DNA of 42,866 nt from Nitrospirota bacterium (GCA_028876065.1 JAGWTI010000019.1:1-42866); one strand, 5' to 3'. Counted from the first letter of the stretch, positions 24,024 through 36,413 are shown. The notes: generated from the letters alone by a model not told the origin. Made by a program: numbers and translations.

Positions 24024-24896
24024 TTACCGGCCCAGGGCCGCCTGCACCGCCGCGCCGATCTCGGCGGGGTTCTTGACGACCCGGACGCCGGCCGCCTCCA
24101 GTTCCTTCATTTTCTCGGCCGCCGTGCCCTTCCCGCCGGTGATGATGGCGCCGGCGTGGCCCATGCGACGGCCGGGAGGCGCGGTGATGCCCGCGATGAA
24201 GCCGATGACCGGCTTCCGGATTTTTTGCTTGATCAGGGCCGCGGCCTTCTCCTCCGCGTCCCCGCCGATCTCGCCGATCATCACGATGGCCTCGGTCTCC
24301 GGGTCGCTCTCGAACAGGGGCAGCACGTCCACGAAGCCGGTGCCGTTGACCGGATCGCCGCCGATGCCGACGCAGGTGGTTTCGCCCAACCCCAGGTTGG
24401 TGAGCTGGTTGACCGCTTCATAGGTCAGGGTGCCGCTGCGGGACACAACGCCGACACGGCCCTTCTTATGGATGAACCCGGGCATGATGCCGATCTTGCA
24501 TTCGTCCGCGGTGATGACACCCGGGCAGTTGGGCCCGATCAGCCTGGTGTCCCGGCCGCGCAGCGCCCGCTTGGCCTTCACCATGTCGTTCACCGGGATT
24601 CCCTCGGTGATGCAGATGATGAGCTTGATGCCCGCGTCGGCCGCCTCCAGAATGGCGTCGGCGGCGAAGGGCGGCGGCACGAAAATCAGCGAGGTGTCGC
24701 AGTCGGTCTTCTTGACCGCGTCCCGCACCGTGTTGAACACCGGGATGCCTTCGACTTCCTGCCCGGCCTTCCCCGGCGTGACGCCCGCCACCACCTTGGT
24801 CCCGTAAGCCTTGCACTGGGTCGCGTGGAAGGACCCTTCCTTCCCGGTGATCCCCTGCACGACGACGCGCGTATTGCCATTGACGAGAATGCTCAT
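24024..24896 (-). CDS. sucD: Succinyl-CoA synthetase, alpha subunit
   Basis: 290 residues, normal length. The CoA-binding Rossmann domain (about 1-130: [17 protein letters not shown]) is followed by the ligase domain with the phosphorylated histidine H247 in [13 protein letters not shown]. It catalyses the reversible interconversion of succinate and succinyl-CoA with ADP/ATP; in the reductive direction it makes succinyl-CoA for 2-oxoglutarate synthesis. It starts 1 bp from the sucC stop and is the last gene before the strong terminator. Confidence 0.96.
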   Translation of the reverse strand: MSILVNGNTRVVVQGITGKEGSFHATQCKAYGTKVVAGVTPGKAGQEVEGIPVFNTVRDAVKKTDCDTSLIFVPPPFAADAILEAADAGIKLIICITEGIPVNDMVKAKRALRGRDTRLIGPNCPGVITADECKIGIMPGFIHKKGRVGVVSRSGTLTYEAVNQLTNLGLGETTCVGIGGDPVNGTGFVDVLPLFESDPETEAIVMIGEIGGDAEEKAAALIKQKIRKPVIGFIAGITAPPGRRMGHAGAIITGGKGTAAEKMKELEAAGVRVVKNPAEIGAAVQAALGR

Positions 24897-24897
24897 G

Positions 24898-26106
24898 TCA
24901 GTGCCCCGCCTCCCCGGCCGCCCGTTTCTTCCGCGCCTTGCCCGTCATCGCCACGATCTTTTGCGCCGCTTCCCACAGGTCGTTGGCCACCTCGATCGTC
25001 AGCCCCGACTCCTTGAGCAGCTTGCGGCCCTCCTCCGCGTTGGTCCCCTGAAGCCGAACGACCAGCGGCACGGCGATCTGCACTTCCTTCGCCGCCTCGA
25101 TGACGCCGTGGGCGATCCGTTCGCAGCGGACGATGCCGCCGAAGATGTTGATGAAGATGCCTTTGACGTTCTTGTCCTTGAGCAGGATGCGGAATCCGGC
25201 CGCCACGGTCTCCTTGGTCGCGCCCCCGCCCACGTCCAGGAAGTTGGCCGGCTCGCTGCCCGCCAACTTGATCACGTCCATCGTAGCCATGGCGAGCCCG
25301 GCTCCGTTCACCATACAGCCGATATTGCCGTCCAGCTTCACGTAGTTCAGGTTGTTGGCCGTCGCCTCGATCTCCAGCGGCTCCTCTTCATGCAGGTCGC
25401 GCATCGCCTGCACGTCCGCATGCTTGAACAGGCCGTTGTCGTCGAACGACACCTTGCCGTCCAAGGCGATGAGCTTCTTGTCCGTGGTGATGACCAGCGG
25501 GTTGATCTCGACTAGGGCCGCATTCTTCTCCATGAACAGCCGGTAGAGGTTCCCGAGCATCTGGACGAAGGGGTTCAACACCGTCGGCTCGATGGTGTTC
25601 AACCCGATGCCGAAGGCGAGGTTCCGCCCGTTGTAGCCCTGGAACCCCACGGCCGGGTCGATCGGTTCCTTGACGATCTTCTCCGGGGTCTTGGCGGCCA
25701 CTTCCTCGATCTCCATGCCTCCCTCGGTGCTGGCGATGAACACGGGCCAGCCGGAGTCGCGATCCACGAGCAGGCTCAGATACAGTTCCTTGGCGATGCC
25801 CGCCCCCTCCTCGATCAACAGACGCCGCACCTTGCGGCCCTTGGGGCCGGTCTGGTGCGTGACCAGCTTTTTGCCGATCAGCTCCTGCGCCAATCCCGGC
25901 ACCTCCGTCTGGTTCTTGGTGATCTTGACGCCGCCGGCCTTGCCTCGCCCGCCTGCATGGATCTGCGCCTTGACGACGTAGACCGGGCTGTTCAGCTGAG
26001 CCGCCCACTTGGCCGCCGCCTTGGGGTTCTTGATTTCCTTCCCCCGCGGCACCGGCACGCCGAACTGCGCAAACAACGCCTTGGCCTGGAATTCATGGAT
26101 GTTCAT
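24898..26106 (-). CDS. sucC: Succinyl-CoA synthetase, beta subunit
   Basis: 402 residues. An N-terminal ATP-grasp domain ([20 protein letters not shown], then [17 protein letters not shown]) is followed by the C-terminal CoA-ligase domain ([16 protein letters not shown]). It forms the heterotetramer with SucD. AAGGAG lies 6 bp before the ATG. The C-terminus is extended by a basic tail ([14 protein letters not shown]) beyond the usual end. A hairpin-forming repeat (R8) separates it from frdA. Confidence 0.96.
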   Translation of the reverse strand: MNIHEFQAKALFAQFGVPVPRGKEIKNPKAAAKWAAQLNSPVYVVKAQIHAGGRGKAGGVKITKNQTEVPGLAQELIGKKLVTHQTGPKGRKVRRLLIEEGAGIAKELYLSLLVDRDSGWPVFIASTEGGMEIEEVAAKTPEKIVKEPIDPAVGFQGYNGRNLAFGIGLNTIEPTVLNPFVQMLGNLYRLFMEKNAALVEINPLVITTDKKLIALDGKVSFDDNGLFKHADVQAMRDLHEEEPLEIEATANNLNYVKLDGNIGCMVNGAGLAMATMDVIKLAGSEPANFLDVGGGATKETVAAGFRILLKDKNVKGIFINIFGGIVRCERIAHGVIEAAKEVQIAVPLVVRLQGTNAEEGRKLLKESGLTIEVANDLWEAAQKIVAMTGKARKKRAAGEAGH

Positions 26107-26196
26107 GGCACTCCTTACAAGAGCTTATGGCATATGGCGTATGGCCTATGGCCGGATTCATTCCGCTTCCTGCCATAAGCCATCAGCTATATGCTC
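26107..26196. repeat. Hairpin-forming repeat R8 between frdA and sucC
   Basis: GAGCTTATGGCATATGGCG at about 26121-26139 faces GCCATAAGCCATCAGC at about 26174-26189, giving a long imperfect hairpin. It consists of the same GCCATAAGC/GCCATACGC units as repeats R1-R5, here in both orientations and without the GGATCGGATC head. Confidence 0.85.
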
Positions 26197-27774
26197 TTAT
26201 TCTTTCTTCGCGTAGGCGGGGAACAACATCGGCGAGACGACATCGGCGGCATGGTGCTTGCGCGCTTCGGTCCGGAACCGCTTCAGATGCTCCAACGTCA
26301 GCTTGCCCTGGGGCTCGGCCTTCGCCCTGGCCGCGGCGGTGAGGCCGGACCGTTTCCCATAGACCATCAGATCCAGCAGCGAGTTGCCCATCAGCCGGTT
26401 GCGTCCGTGCAGGCCGCCCGAGGCTTCGCCCGCGACGAACAAGTTGGCGACTCCGGACTCTCCGTTGGTGTCGATCTGCACGCCGCCGTTCTGGTAGTGC
26501 AGAGTGGGATAGATCAGCACCGGGTCTTTCGAGATATCCACCCCGAACCGGTCGTACTGCATCACCATCGCCGGGAAATGCTTCTCGATCGTCCCCGGCC
26601 CCTGCTCCGCGTCCAGCAGCGGCGTATCGAGCCAGACGCCCACACGCCCGGCCATGGTCCGAATGCCCCGGCCCTCTTCGCATTCGCGGATGATCGAAGA
26701 CGACACGACGTCGCGGGTGTCCAGTTCGTTCACGAAGCGCTCGCCCTTGGCATTGACGAGATGGCCGCCCTCGGAACGGATGCCCTCGGTCACCAGCGCC
26801 CCGACCAACTGCTCCGGATAGACGGCGCCGGAGGGATGGTACTGGAAGGTGTCGATGTGCATGAGCTTGGCGCCCATCCGATAGGCCATCGTGAGGCCGT
26901 CGCCGGTCGCCCCGTAATGGTTGCTCGTCGGGAACCCTTGAATGTGCAGTCGTCCGATCCCGCCGGTCGCCAGGACGACGGTCTTGGCCGCGACGACGAT
27001 GAAGCGTTTGTTGTCGAGGTCCCGGAGCACGGCGCCGGTGCAGCGGCCGTTCCCGTCGCTCAGAAGCTCGACCGCGGCGGCAAACTCCAGCATCTGGATC
27101 TTCTGGTTGAGGACCTCATCCTTCAACACCCGCATGATCTCGAGCCCGGTGTAATCCGAGCACGTCAGGAGTCTCGGCTTGGAGCTGCCTCCGCCCTTCT
27201 TCACGTGCAGGTTGCCGTCTGCGTCCCGGTCGAACAGCACGCCGAGATCGAGCAGCCATTGCGCGACGGACGGGCCTTCCTCGACCATGACTTTCAGCAG
27301 GGCATGGTCGTTCTTCATGTGTCCGCCCTTGAGGGTGTCCAGGAAGTGCGTGACCGGCGAATCTTCGGCGGTGACGGAAATCTGAATGCCGCCCTGGGCC
27401 ATCACGGTGTTGGAGTCGCCCAACCGGAGCTTGGTGGCGAAGAGAACCTTGGCCCCCTGCGCATGGGCGTGCAGCGCGGCCGCGCACCCGGCCCCGCCGC
27501 CCCCCACCACAAGCACGTCGCAGGTGTGGGTGGGCGTCAGCTCCAGATCGGCCGGAACCGGGCTGTCGCCCTCGAGCAGCGCCGCCAATTCCCGGACGGT
27601 CTTCTCGCCCTCGTTCGGCCCGAACTTGATCGTGCGGTAGGCGCTTTCGCGGAAGTCCGGGTGGTACTTTTCGATCAGCGCATCCCGCTCCGCCTCGGAC
27701 AGCTTGGGCATGGTCTGCTTCCGCCGGGCATCGCGGGTCTCGTGGACGATTTGTTGTAAGACGTGAATGTCCAT
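26197..27774 (-). CDS. frdA: Fumarate reductase/succinate dehydrogenase flavoprotein subunit
   Basis: 525 residues. The FAD-binding Rossmann motif is VLVVGGGGAGCAAALHA (from about residue 87). The capping domain and active site include LVTEGIRSEGGHLVN and the closing GLHGRNRLMGNSLLD. In covalent-FAD enzymes a His sits in S-H-T-V-x-A-Q-G-G; here the motif reads GDSNTVMAQGGIQ, so N122 replaces that His and FAD should be non-covalent. The protein is shorter than typical SdhA and begins with about 80 extra residues. With FrdB it should reduce fumarate in the reductive TCA cycle. No membrane-anchor gene is adjacent. Confidence 0.92.
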   Translation of the reverse strand: MDIHVLQQIVHETRDARRKQTMPKLSEAERDALIEKYHPDFRESAYRTIKFGPNEGEKTVRELAALLEGDSPVPADLELTPTHTCDVLVVGGGGAGCAAALHAHAQGAKVLFATKLRLGDSNTVMAQGGIQISVTAEDSPVTHFLDTLKGGHMKNDHALLKVMVEEGPSVAQWLLDLGVLFDRDADGNLHVKKGGGSSKPRLLTCSDYTGLEIMRVLKDEVLNQKIQMLEFAAAVELLSDGNGRCTGAVLRDLDNKRFIVVAAKTVVLATGGIGRLHIQGFPTSNHYGATGDGLTMAYRMGAKLMHIDTFQYHPSGAVYPEQLVGALVTEGIRSEGGHLVNAKGERFVNELDTRDVVSSSIIRECEEGRGIRTMAGRVGVWLDTPLLDAEQGPGTIEKHFPAMVMQYDRFGVDISKDPVLIYPTLHYQNGGVQIDTNGESGVANLFVAGEASGGLHGRNRLMGNSLLDLMVYGKRSGLTAAARAKAEPQGKLTLEHLKRFRTEARKHHAADVVSPMLFPAYAKKE

Positions 27775-27785
27775 GGATGAGGTTG

Positions 27786-27848
27786 TTCTCGGTGATCGGT
27801 TTTCGGTGATCAGTTCTTCCTGAGGCCTGACAACTGAGAACTGACGAT
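27786..27848. repeat. CAGTT-type short-period repeat between frdB and frdA
   Basis: Imperfect units related to GATCAGTTCT and CTGACAACTGAGAACTGACG. CAGTTCT (27809-27815) can pair with AGAACTG (27837-27843). This is a different class from the GCCATACGC units next to sucC. Confidence 0.6.
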
Positions 27849-27853
27849 GGGCT

Positions 27854-28579
27854 TCACTTCAACTCCGCGCACGCCTTGGTGAGCTCCTGCTCGTTCATCT
27901 TGAGGACACGGGCCCATTCGTCGTTGAACCGGCCGTCTTCGATCTCCTTGATCCGTTGGGCCAGCCGCACGGGCTTCTCGGTGAAATGGACGCCCTGGGC
28001 CCGGCTGACATAGACCGCCACCAGGCTGGGCGCAATGTCGGCGATGCAGACCGGCGCGCACATGCCGCACATCACGCAGTCCATGAACATCTCCGAGACG
28101 GCCTTGAAGTCGCCGAACACCGCCCGCCACACCCCTTCCCGCACGTCGATCTTCTGCGGGCAGGCTTCGGTGCAGGCGTTGCAGTTCCGGCAGAGCGGGG
28201 CTTCCGGATAGAGATTGAACAGATCCTGTTTGGGGTCGGCCAGGGTGGCCAGATCGTAGGTGGCCTTCCGCGCCGGAAACGGAGGCATCATCGAAAAAGA
28301 CATCCCATCGTGGACTGCGGTCTGGCAGGCCAAGCAAGTCTTCACCTTGGGATCGTCCTTGGTCCGGTAGTAGGTCGCGCAGGCCCCGCAGAAGCCGCCC
28401 AGACAGCCGACGCCCCGGATCACTTCCTGCCCGGTGTACCAGAGGGCCTTCAGCATGGCGATCCCCTCCGGCACCTGGTGCTTCTTGCCGGCGATCTCCA
28501 CCGTCACCATGCGCGGGTGGAGGACCTCTTCCTGGTCGATGACGTCTTTGGTACTGATGTTTCGATCGGCCATGTCCAT
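27854..28579 (-). CDS. frdB: Fumarate reductase/succinate dehydrogenase iron-sulfur subunit
   Basis: 241 residues from ATG 28579; an ATG two codons on is equally possible, and no ribosome-binding site is clear. An N-terminal 2Fe-2S ferredoxin-type loop (GCLGGFCGACATYY...CLAC) is followed by two cysteine clusters, LCRNCNACTEACP and CVMCGMCAPVC. The second reads CxxCxxxC, and the first CxxCxxCxxxCP is a full 4Fe-4S type. Classical SdhB has one 2Fe-2S, one 4Fe-4S and one 3Fe-4S cluster. It carries electrons to FrdA; the donor in this organism is not shown by the window. Confidence 0.9.
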   Translation of the reverse strand: MDMADRNISTKDVIDQEEVLHPRMVTVEIAGKKHQVPEGIAMLKALWYTGQEVIRGVGCLGGFCGACATYYRTKDDPKVKTCLACQTAVHDGMSFSMMPPFPARKATYDLATLADPKQDLFNLYPEAPLCRNCNACTEACPQKIDVREGVWRAVFGDFKAVSEMFMDCVMCGMCAPVCIADIAPSLVAVYVSRAQGVHFTEKPVRLAQRIKEIEDGRFNDEWARVLKMNEQELTKACAELK

Positions 28580-28655
28580 CAGGCTTTCAGCACGGACCGT
28601 CGGCTTTCAGTTTGAATGGGAAGCCTTCTCATCATGCTGATCGCTTCCAGGCTCA

Positions 28656-30911
<2,256 letters not shown>

Positions 30912-33158
30912 TTAGTTCAGCGCATTCAACGCCGAACCAGCCTTGAACCACGCAAGCTGCGGCTCCGTCATGCTGTGGTTCGCCCGGATGGTGAGCGCGT
31001 GGCCATCCGCTTTATGGATTGTCACCTCCACCGGCTTGCCCGGAGCCAGATTTGCCAGCCCCGTCACACTGATGCGGTCTTGCTGCTCGATCTTCTCGTA
31101 GTCCTTCGGGTCAGAGAAGGTCAACGCCAAGATCCCTTGTTTCTTCAGATTGGTTTCGTGGATGCGCGCGAAGCTCTTGACCAGCACCACCTTCACGTTC
31201 AGGAAGCGGGGCGACATGGCCGCATGTTCGCGGCTGCTCCCCTCCCCGTAGTTTTCGTCGCCCACCACGACGGAGCCGATGCCCTTGGCCTTGTAGCGGC
31301 GGGCGATCTGGGCGATGGTCAGGCCCGATTCGCCCGTCAGCACGTCGGTACCCTTGCCCGGCTCGGCGGAGAAGGCGTTGGTCGCGCCCAGGAACATGTT
31401 GTCGCTGATCTTGTCCAGATGGCCGCGGAACTTGAGCCAGGGACCGGCCGGGGAAATATGGTCGGTCGTGGTCTTGCCCTTGGTCTTGAGCAGAAGCGGG
31501 AGCTTCTCGAAATCCTTCCCGTCCCAGCGCGGGAAGGGCTGGAGCAGTTGCAGCCGTTCGCTGGTCGGCGGAACGTCCACGGTGAGGCCCTCGCCGTTCT
31601 CGGCGGGAGGCACCAGGCCCTCTTCGCCCTTGGCAAATCCCTTGGCCGGCAGCTCTTCGCCCTGCGGCGGCTCGAACTTGAATTCCTTGCCGTCCGCGCC
31701 CTTGAGCTTCTGGTTCACCGGATCGAAGGTCAAGTCGCCGGTGAAGGCATAGGCGGTCACGACCTCCGGGCTGGCCAGGAACGAGAGGGTCTCGCTGATC
31801 CCGTCGTTGCGGCCCGGGAAGTTCCGGTTGAACGAGCTGACGATCGAATCCGCCTTCCCCTTGACCCCGTCGGCCCGCTTCCACTGGCCGATGCAGGGGC
31901 CGCAGGAGTTGGACAGGACCGTGGCGCCCATTTTCTCGAAATCGGCCATGAACCCGTCCCGCTTCATCGTGTGGTAGATCCGCTCCGAGCCGGGGCTGAC
32001 GAGAAACGCCGCCTTGGCCTTGAGCCCGGCCTTCAATCCCTGGCGCGCAATGTGCGCCGACCGGCTGATGTCTTCGTAGGACGAATTGGTGCAGCTCCCG
32101 ATGAGCGCCGCCTTGAGCTCGACCGGGTAGCCTTTTTCTTTGGCTTCGGCCGCCATCTTGGAGATGGGCCGGGCCAGATCCGGCGTGTGCGGCCCGACGA
32201 CGTGCGGTTCCAGCTTGGAAAGGTCCACTTCGACGACCTGGTCGTAGTACTTCTCCGGCGACTGCAGGACTTCGGGGTCCGCCGTCAGCAGGGCCTTGTT
32301 GGCTTCGGCCAGCGTGGCGATGTCGTCCCGGTCGGTGATCTTGAGATACGCCACCATCTTCTGGTCGAACTGGAACACGGAGGTCGTCGCACCCAGTTCG
32401 GCGCCCATGTTCGTGATCGTGCCCTTGCCGGTGGCGCTGATGGTCTCCGCGCCGGGGCCGAAGTATTCGACGATCTTGTTCGTCCCGCCCTTCACGGTGA
32501 GCAGGCCGCAGAGGTACAGGATGACGTCCTTCGGCGAGGCCCAGCCGCTGAGCTTGCCGGTCAACTTCACGCCGATCAGCTTCGGATGCAACACTTCCCA
32601 GGGCAAGCCCGCCATCACTTCGCCCGCGTCCGCGCCGCCGACGCCGATCGCCAGCATGCCGAGGCCGCCGCCGTTCGGCGTGTGCGAGTCGGTCCCGATG
32701 ATGAGGCCGCCCGGGAAGGCGTAGTTCTCCAGCACCACCTGGTGAATGATGCCGGCGCCGGGCTTCCAGAACCCGATGCCGTACTTCTTCGCGGCGGAGG
32801 CCAGGAAGTTATAGACCTCCTTGTTCTCGTCCATGGCGCGGAGCAGGTCCTTCTCGGAACCCATCTCGGCGCGGATCAGGTGGTCGCAGTGGATCGTGCT
32901 GGGCACGGCGGCCTTCTTCTTGTTGGCCTGCATGAACTGCAGCATGGCCATCTGCGCCGTCGCGTCCTGCATGGCCACCCGGTCCGGCCGGAGCGACAGC
33001 ATGGCCTTGCCCCGGTCCCAGACCTGGGTGTCGAAGTTGTCCGCGTGCGAAACCAATATCTTCTCGGCCAGGGTCAGGGGACGGCCGAATTTCTTGCGGG
33101 CCTTGTCCACGATCCCGGGCATCTTGGCGTACAGAGTTCTGACCATCTCGACCGACAT
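30912..33158 (-). CDS. acn: Aconitate hydratase, mitochondrial type
   Basis: 748 residues from ATG 33158, with GAGGGAG 7 bp upstream; an in-frame TTG five codons earlier overlaps that site. The three 4Fe-4S cysteine ligands are in LIGSCTNSSYED and SNSCGPCIGQW. Substrate-binding DSHTPNGGGLG and GDENYGEGSSREHAA are present. Length and N-terminus follow mitochondrial aconitase rather than AcnA or AcnB. It interconverts citrate and isocitrate, linking AclAB and Icd, its operon neighbours. Confidence 0.95.
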   Translation of the reverse strand: MSVEMVRTLYAKMPGIVDKARKKFGRPLTLAEKILVSHADNFDTQVWDRGKAMLSLRPDRVAMQDATAQMAMLQFMQANKKKAAVPSTIHCDHLIRAEMGSEKDLLRAMDENKEVYNFLASAAKKYGIGFWKPGAGIIHQVVLENYAFPGGLIIGTDSHTPNGGGLGMLAIGVGGADAGEVMAGLPWEVLHPKLIGVKLTGKLSGWASPKDVILYLCGLLTVKGGTNKIVEYFGPGAETISATGKGTITNMGAELGATTSVFQFDQKMVAYLKITDRDDIATLAEANKALLTADPEVLQSPEKYYDQVVEVDLSKLEPHVVGPHTPDLARPISKMAAEAKEKGYPVELKAALIGSCTNSSYEDISRSAHIARQGLKAGLKAKAAFLVSPGSERIYHTMKRDGFMADFEKMGATVLSNSCGPCIGQWKRADGVKGKADSIVSSFNRNFPGRNDGISETLSFLASPEVVTAYAFTGDLTFDPVNQKLKGADGKEFKFEPPQGEELPAKGFAKGEEGLVPPAENGEGLTVDVPPTSERLQLLQPFPRWDGKDFEKLPLLLKTKGKTTTDHISPAGPWLKFRGHLDKISDNMFLGATNAFSAEPGKGTDVLTGESGLTIAQIARRYKAKGIGSVVVGDENYGEGSSREHAAMSPRFLNVKVVLVKSFARIHETNLKKQGILALTFSDPKDYEKIEQQDRISVTGLANLAPGKPVEVTIHKADGHALTIRANHSMTEPQLAWFKAGSALNALN

Positions 33159-33177
33159 AGCGTTCTCCCTCAAAGCG

Positions 33178-33240
33178 TTATCAGTTTTCAGCGATCAGCT
33201 TGAACCGAGCGTTGACGACTGAACACCGACAACGACTTTC
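33178..33240. repeat. TCAG-type short-period repeat between aclA and acn
   Basis: Degenerate units TATCAGTTTTCAGCGATCAG and GACTGAACACCGACAACGAC fill the spacer upstream of acn. Related in style to 27786-27848. The hairpin potential is weaker than in the other spacers. Confidence 0.55.
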
Positions 33241-33286
33241 ATGGCGGAACTGCCCGCGCCTATTTCAGCGGCGGGACCTTCCGCGA

Positions 33287-35113
33287 CTATTTCAGTGGCG
33301 GCACTTCTCGCCGTTTGGGCGCCGCGTAATTCACCAGGTAATCGAAGAGGCGGATCAGGCGGCTGTCCTGGCGCTTCTGGTCCACCCAATGGCCGATCAA
33401 GCCGATCGTCCTGGCCAGGATGAAGAAGCCGTTCAAACTGTCCACCGGGAAGCCGATGTCCACCAGCACGGCGGCCATGGTCCCGTCCACGTTCAGAATC
33501 AGATTGTCCTTCTTCGCCGCCGTGACCTGCTCCACCTGCAGGGCGAAGTCCAGACAGGGCGTCTTGATGTTCAGGCTCTTCACGTAGCCGACCAGCTCCT
33601 TGACCCGCTTGTCCGGGTTGCGGAGGCTCTTGACCCGGTGGCCGATGCCGGGGACCGGCCCGACGTTCTTCTTCATGTAGGCGAGGAACTCGTCCACGGT
33701 CATCTTGTTGTCCACCGCATACTTGAACCAGCGCCCCGCGTCGGTGACCGCGCCGCCGAACCGGGGGCCGATCATGATCATGCCGGCCGCCACCGCCTGG
33801 GACAGGCCGATACCGGCGCAGGCCGCGAGGATCGTCGCATAGGCGCCGCTCACACAGGGACCGTGGTCGGCCGAAAGCATGAGGATGCGCTTGACGATCT
33901 CGGCTTCCTGTTTGGAGATCAGCCGCTTGTCCCAGAGCAACCCGATGATATGGGGAATTTCGTAGCCCTTGTTGATCAGTTCGGAGGCGGGATAGCCGTC
34001 GTAGCAGGGTTCGTCGCCCCGGTCGTCGCTGATCGTGGTGCGGATCAGGGGCACGACGGTGACTTCGTTGTCCTTCATCGCCTGCTCGACGGTCTTCGGG
34101 AGCCGCGGCACGTCGGAGGCCGGTACGTCGGCCACCGGCACGATCTGGCCGCTCTTCACGAACTCTTCGTAGGTCTCCTTGATGGCCGGACCCAGGGCGC
34201 CGAAGGTGGGCGGCACGATGGCGCCGGCCTTCTTGAGCGCGTCCGACTTGGACCGGGCCGAGCCTTCGCCCTTCATCCCCTCTTTGGCGCCGGCATGGCC
34301 GAACTTCATCCCCTTGGGGAGACTCTCCTGGCAGAAACCGGAGACGACGGCCAGCAGCTTGATCCGCCGCTTCTTGGCCCCGTACCACTCGGCCGCCCGC
34401 TCCTCCAGATCGCCGCCCATCTCGCCCACGATGACCACGGCCTTGGTCTTGGGATCGTTCTCGAACATCTCCAGGTAGCTGACGTAGTCCGTGCCGGGAT
34501 AGGCGTCGCCGCCGATGCCGATCGCCGTGGTGATGCCGTCCGCGAACTGGGAGCAGATCCAGATGATCTCGTTGGAGAGGCCGCCGGACTTGGTGATGAC
34601 CCCGAAGGAGCCTTCCCGGTACAGTTTGCAGGCGACCAGGTTGTCGTAGGCGCCGCCGATCACGCCCAGGCGGCAGGAGCCGGCCGAGATGATCCCGATG
34701 GACGAGGGGCCGTTGAACACCTTGCCCAGCTTGGTGGCCTGGCGGGCCAGCAGCTTCGCATCCTTCTCCGGCACGCCCTCGGTGATCATGGAGACGAGCT
34801 TGATGTGGGGATCGTTCAGCGCCTCCATCGTGCCGGCGCAGGCCCGGTCGGCGCCGATGTAGACGAGGCTGGTGTTGATGCTCGGATGGTTCTTGGTCGC
34901 CTCGGCCACGGCCTTGTACACGGGAATGGCCAGCAGGCCGCTGCCGTAGGGCACTTCGTTGGTCTTGCCCGCGTCCGGCGGATAGACGAAGGCCTCGACG
35001 TACAGCGACTTCTTGTTGAGATAACAAAACTCGGCCATGCGACGCGCGGCGTTCACCCCCGCAACTCCGCCCTGGATGACGACTCGCGTGTCCTTGTTCG
35101 CCAGAATGCTCAT
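33287..35113 (-). CDS. aclA: ATP-citrate lyase, alpha subunit
   Basis: 608 residues. The N-terminal half resembles the succinyl-CoA synthetase alpha subunit (VVIQGGVAGVNAARRM) with the phosphohistidine H273 in KFGHAGAKEGMKGEG. The C-terminal half is citrate-synthase-like, ending with PGIGHRVKSLRNPD and the catalytic region NVDGTMAAVLVDIGFP. With AclB it cleaves citrate to acetyl-CoA and oxaloacetate using ATP and CoA, the key step of the reductive TCA cycle. GAGGGA precedes the ATG. Confidence 0.96.
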   Translation of the reverse strand: MSILANKDTRVVIQGGVAGVNAARRMAEFCYLNKKSLYVEAFVYPPDAGKTNEVPYGSGLLAIPVYKAVAEATKNHPSINTSLVYIGADRACAGTMEALNDPHIKLVSMITEGVPEKDAKLLARQATKLGKVFNGPSSIGIISAGSCRLGVIGGAYDNLVACKLYREGSFGVITKSGGLSNEIIWICSQFADGITTAIGIGGDAYPGTDYVSYLEMFENDPKTKAVVIVGEMGGDLEERAAEWYGAKKRRIKLLAVVSGFCQESLPKGMKFGHAGAKEGMKGEGSARSKSDALKKAGAIVPPTFGALGPAIKETYEEFVKSGQIVPVADVPASDVPRLPKTVEQAMKDNEVTVVPLIRTTISDDRGDEPCYDGYPASELINKGYEIPHIIGLLWDKRLISKQEAEIVKRILMLSADHGPCVSGAYATILAACAGIGLSQAVAAGMIMIGPRFGGAVTDAGRWFKYAVDNKMTVDEFLAYMKKNVGPVPGIGHRVKSLRNPDKRVKELVGYVKSLNIKTPCLDFALQVEQVTAAKKDNLILNVDGTMAAVLVDIGFPVDSLNGFFILARTIGLIGHWVDQKRQDSRLIRLFDYLVNYAAPKRREVPPLK

Positions 35114-35117
35114 TGTC

Positions 35118-35213
35118 AGTCCCTCAATGATGAATGATGCGTGATGAATGCTGAATGTTCCGAAGAAGAGCGCGTTCGTTCATCGTTCATCACTCATCGT
35201 TCTGCGTTCAGCG
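35118..35213. repeat. ATGAATG-type hairpin repeat between aclB and aclA
   Basis: CAATGATGAATGATGCGTG and GATGAATGCTGAATG on the left face CGTTCATCGTTCATCACTC and GTTCTGCGTTCAGCG on the right, forming a long imperfect hairpin. Unrelated in sequence to the GCCATACGC and CAGTT classes in the other spacers. Confidence 0.75.
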
Positions 35214-36413
35214 TTATTTGTTCTGCAGCGCCATATCCACGATGTCGGTGAGCGGCGTGTTGCGGTCGAAGACGTTGATGTCGAAGCCTTCGTCCTTCAG
35301 CTTCCGCATGAGTTCCAGGCCTTCCTTCTCGTTGGGCCCACCCCGGCGCACCCAAATTTTCACACCCTTGAGCTTGCCCTCCGACTTGGCCTTGCGGAAC
35401 CCGGCGATGATGCCGCCGAAGGTCTTTTTCACGTCGGTAAAGTTGGCGATCGCGCCGCCGACGATGATGTGCTTGATATCGGGCAGGGACGCGACTTTCT
35501 CGGTGAGGACTTCCACGGCCCAGTCCGGCGGGTCGCCGGAATATTCCGCATAGTTGGCCAGCTTGCCGCCGCGGGCCACGACCGCATCCGAATAGTAGAC
35601 GCTCGCGCCGCCGCCGGCCGGCAGCATGGCGATGTTGCCGCCGGGAATCTGGATGAACTTGACGGACCCCTTGATCTTGGAGTCCACCGCCATCACCTCA
35701 ACCTCGTCCTTGGTGTAGGCCCGTCCGAATTCGGCGGCAAACTGGAAATTCCAATCCGGATGGCGGAACTTGGCGTCCCCGTCGAGGAGCGTCACCGCGT
35801 CCAGCGCGATCAACTCCCCGTCGCTCTCGCGGACGACCACCGGATTCACTTCCAAATATTGCGCATCTTCGTTGTCGAAGCAGGTAAAGAGCTTGTTGGC
35901 GAATTCGGCCATCTTCTTGGCCACCGGACCGGTGAATCCCGCCTCCTTGGCCAGCTTGTCCAGATCGGCCGAGGCCGGCTTCTCGCCCACTTCCACCGCC
36001 AGCTTCTTGACCCGATCCCAGTTGGACTCCACTTCGATGCCGCCGCAATTGGCCAGGAGGATTTCGGAGCCGGCCCTGGTGGATTTGACGGAGGCGTAAT
36101 ATTCCTCTTTGTGCGGGATCATCTCCGAGACGATCACTTGGGCCACGGTAATGCTGCCCACCTGCTTCCCCAGCATCTCCTTGACCGCCGCCTCCGCGCC
36201 TTTCCGGTCCAGGCCGACCTTGACCAGGCCGAGCTTGAAGCGGGAGCCGAGCGCCTCGTGGGCCTTGGCCACCAATTTGCCTTGTTGAATCCAGTCGTTG
36301 ACCTTGGCCAACTCGTTGAACTGCTCGACCGATGTCACCACCACATAGTTGGGAACGGTAATGCCCCACTTCTTCATCAGGCCCATCCCGGGCCCTTCAA
36401 GCACCTTCGCCAT
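35214..36413 (-). CDS. aclB: ATP-citrate lyase, beta subunit
   Basis: 399 residues from ATG 36413, chosen because AAGGAG lies 8 bp upstream; a longer open frame extends upstream without a better start. ATP-grasp fold related to the SucC beta subunit: MAKVLEGPGMGLMKKWGITV at the start, YLEVNPVVV for metal/ATP binding and VGGAIANFTDVKKTFGG in the ligase domain. It forms the active lyase with AclA. First gene of the rTCA operon, with a leader of about 190 nt. Confidence 0.95.
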   Translation of the reverse strand: MAKVLEGPGMGLMKKWGITVPNYVVVTSVEQFNELAKVNDWIQQGKLVAKAHEALGSRFKLGLVKVGLDRKGAEAAVKEMLGKQVGSITVAQVIVSEMIPHKEEYYASVKSTRAGSEILLANCGGIEVESNWDRVKKLAVEVGEKPASADLDKLAKEAGFTGPVAKKMAEFANKLFTCFDNEDAQYLEVNPVVVRESDGELIALDAVTLLDGDAKFRHPDWNFQFAAEFGRAYTKDEVEVMAVDSKIKGSVKFIQIPGGNIAMLPAGGGASVYYSDAVVARGGKLANYAEYSGDPPDWAVEVLTEKVASLPDIKHIIVGGAIANFTDVKKTFGGIIAGFRKAKSEGKLKGVKIWVRRGGPNEKEGLELMRKLKDEGFDINVFDRNTPLTDIVDMALQNK

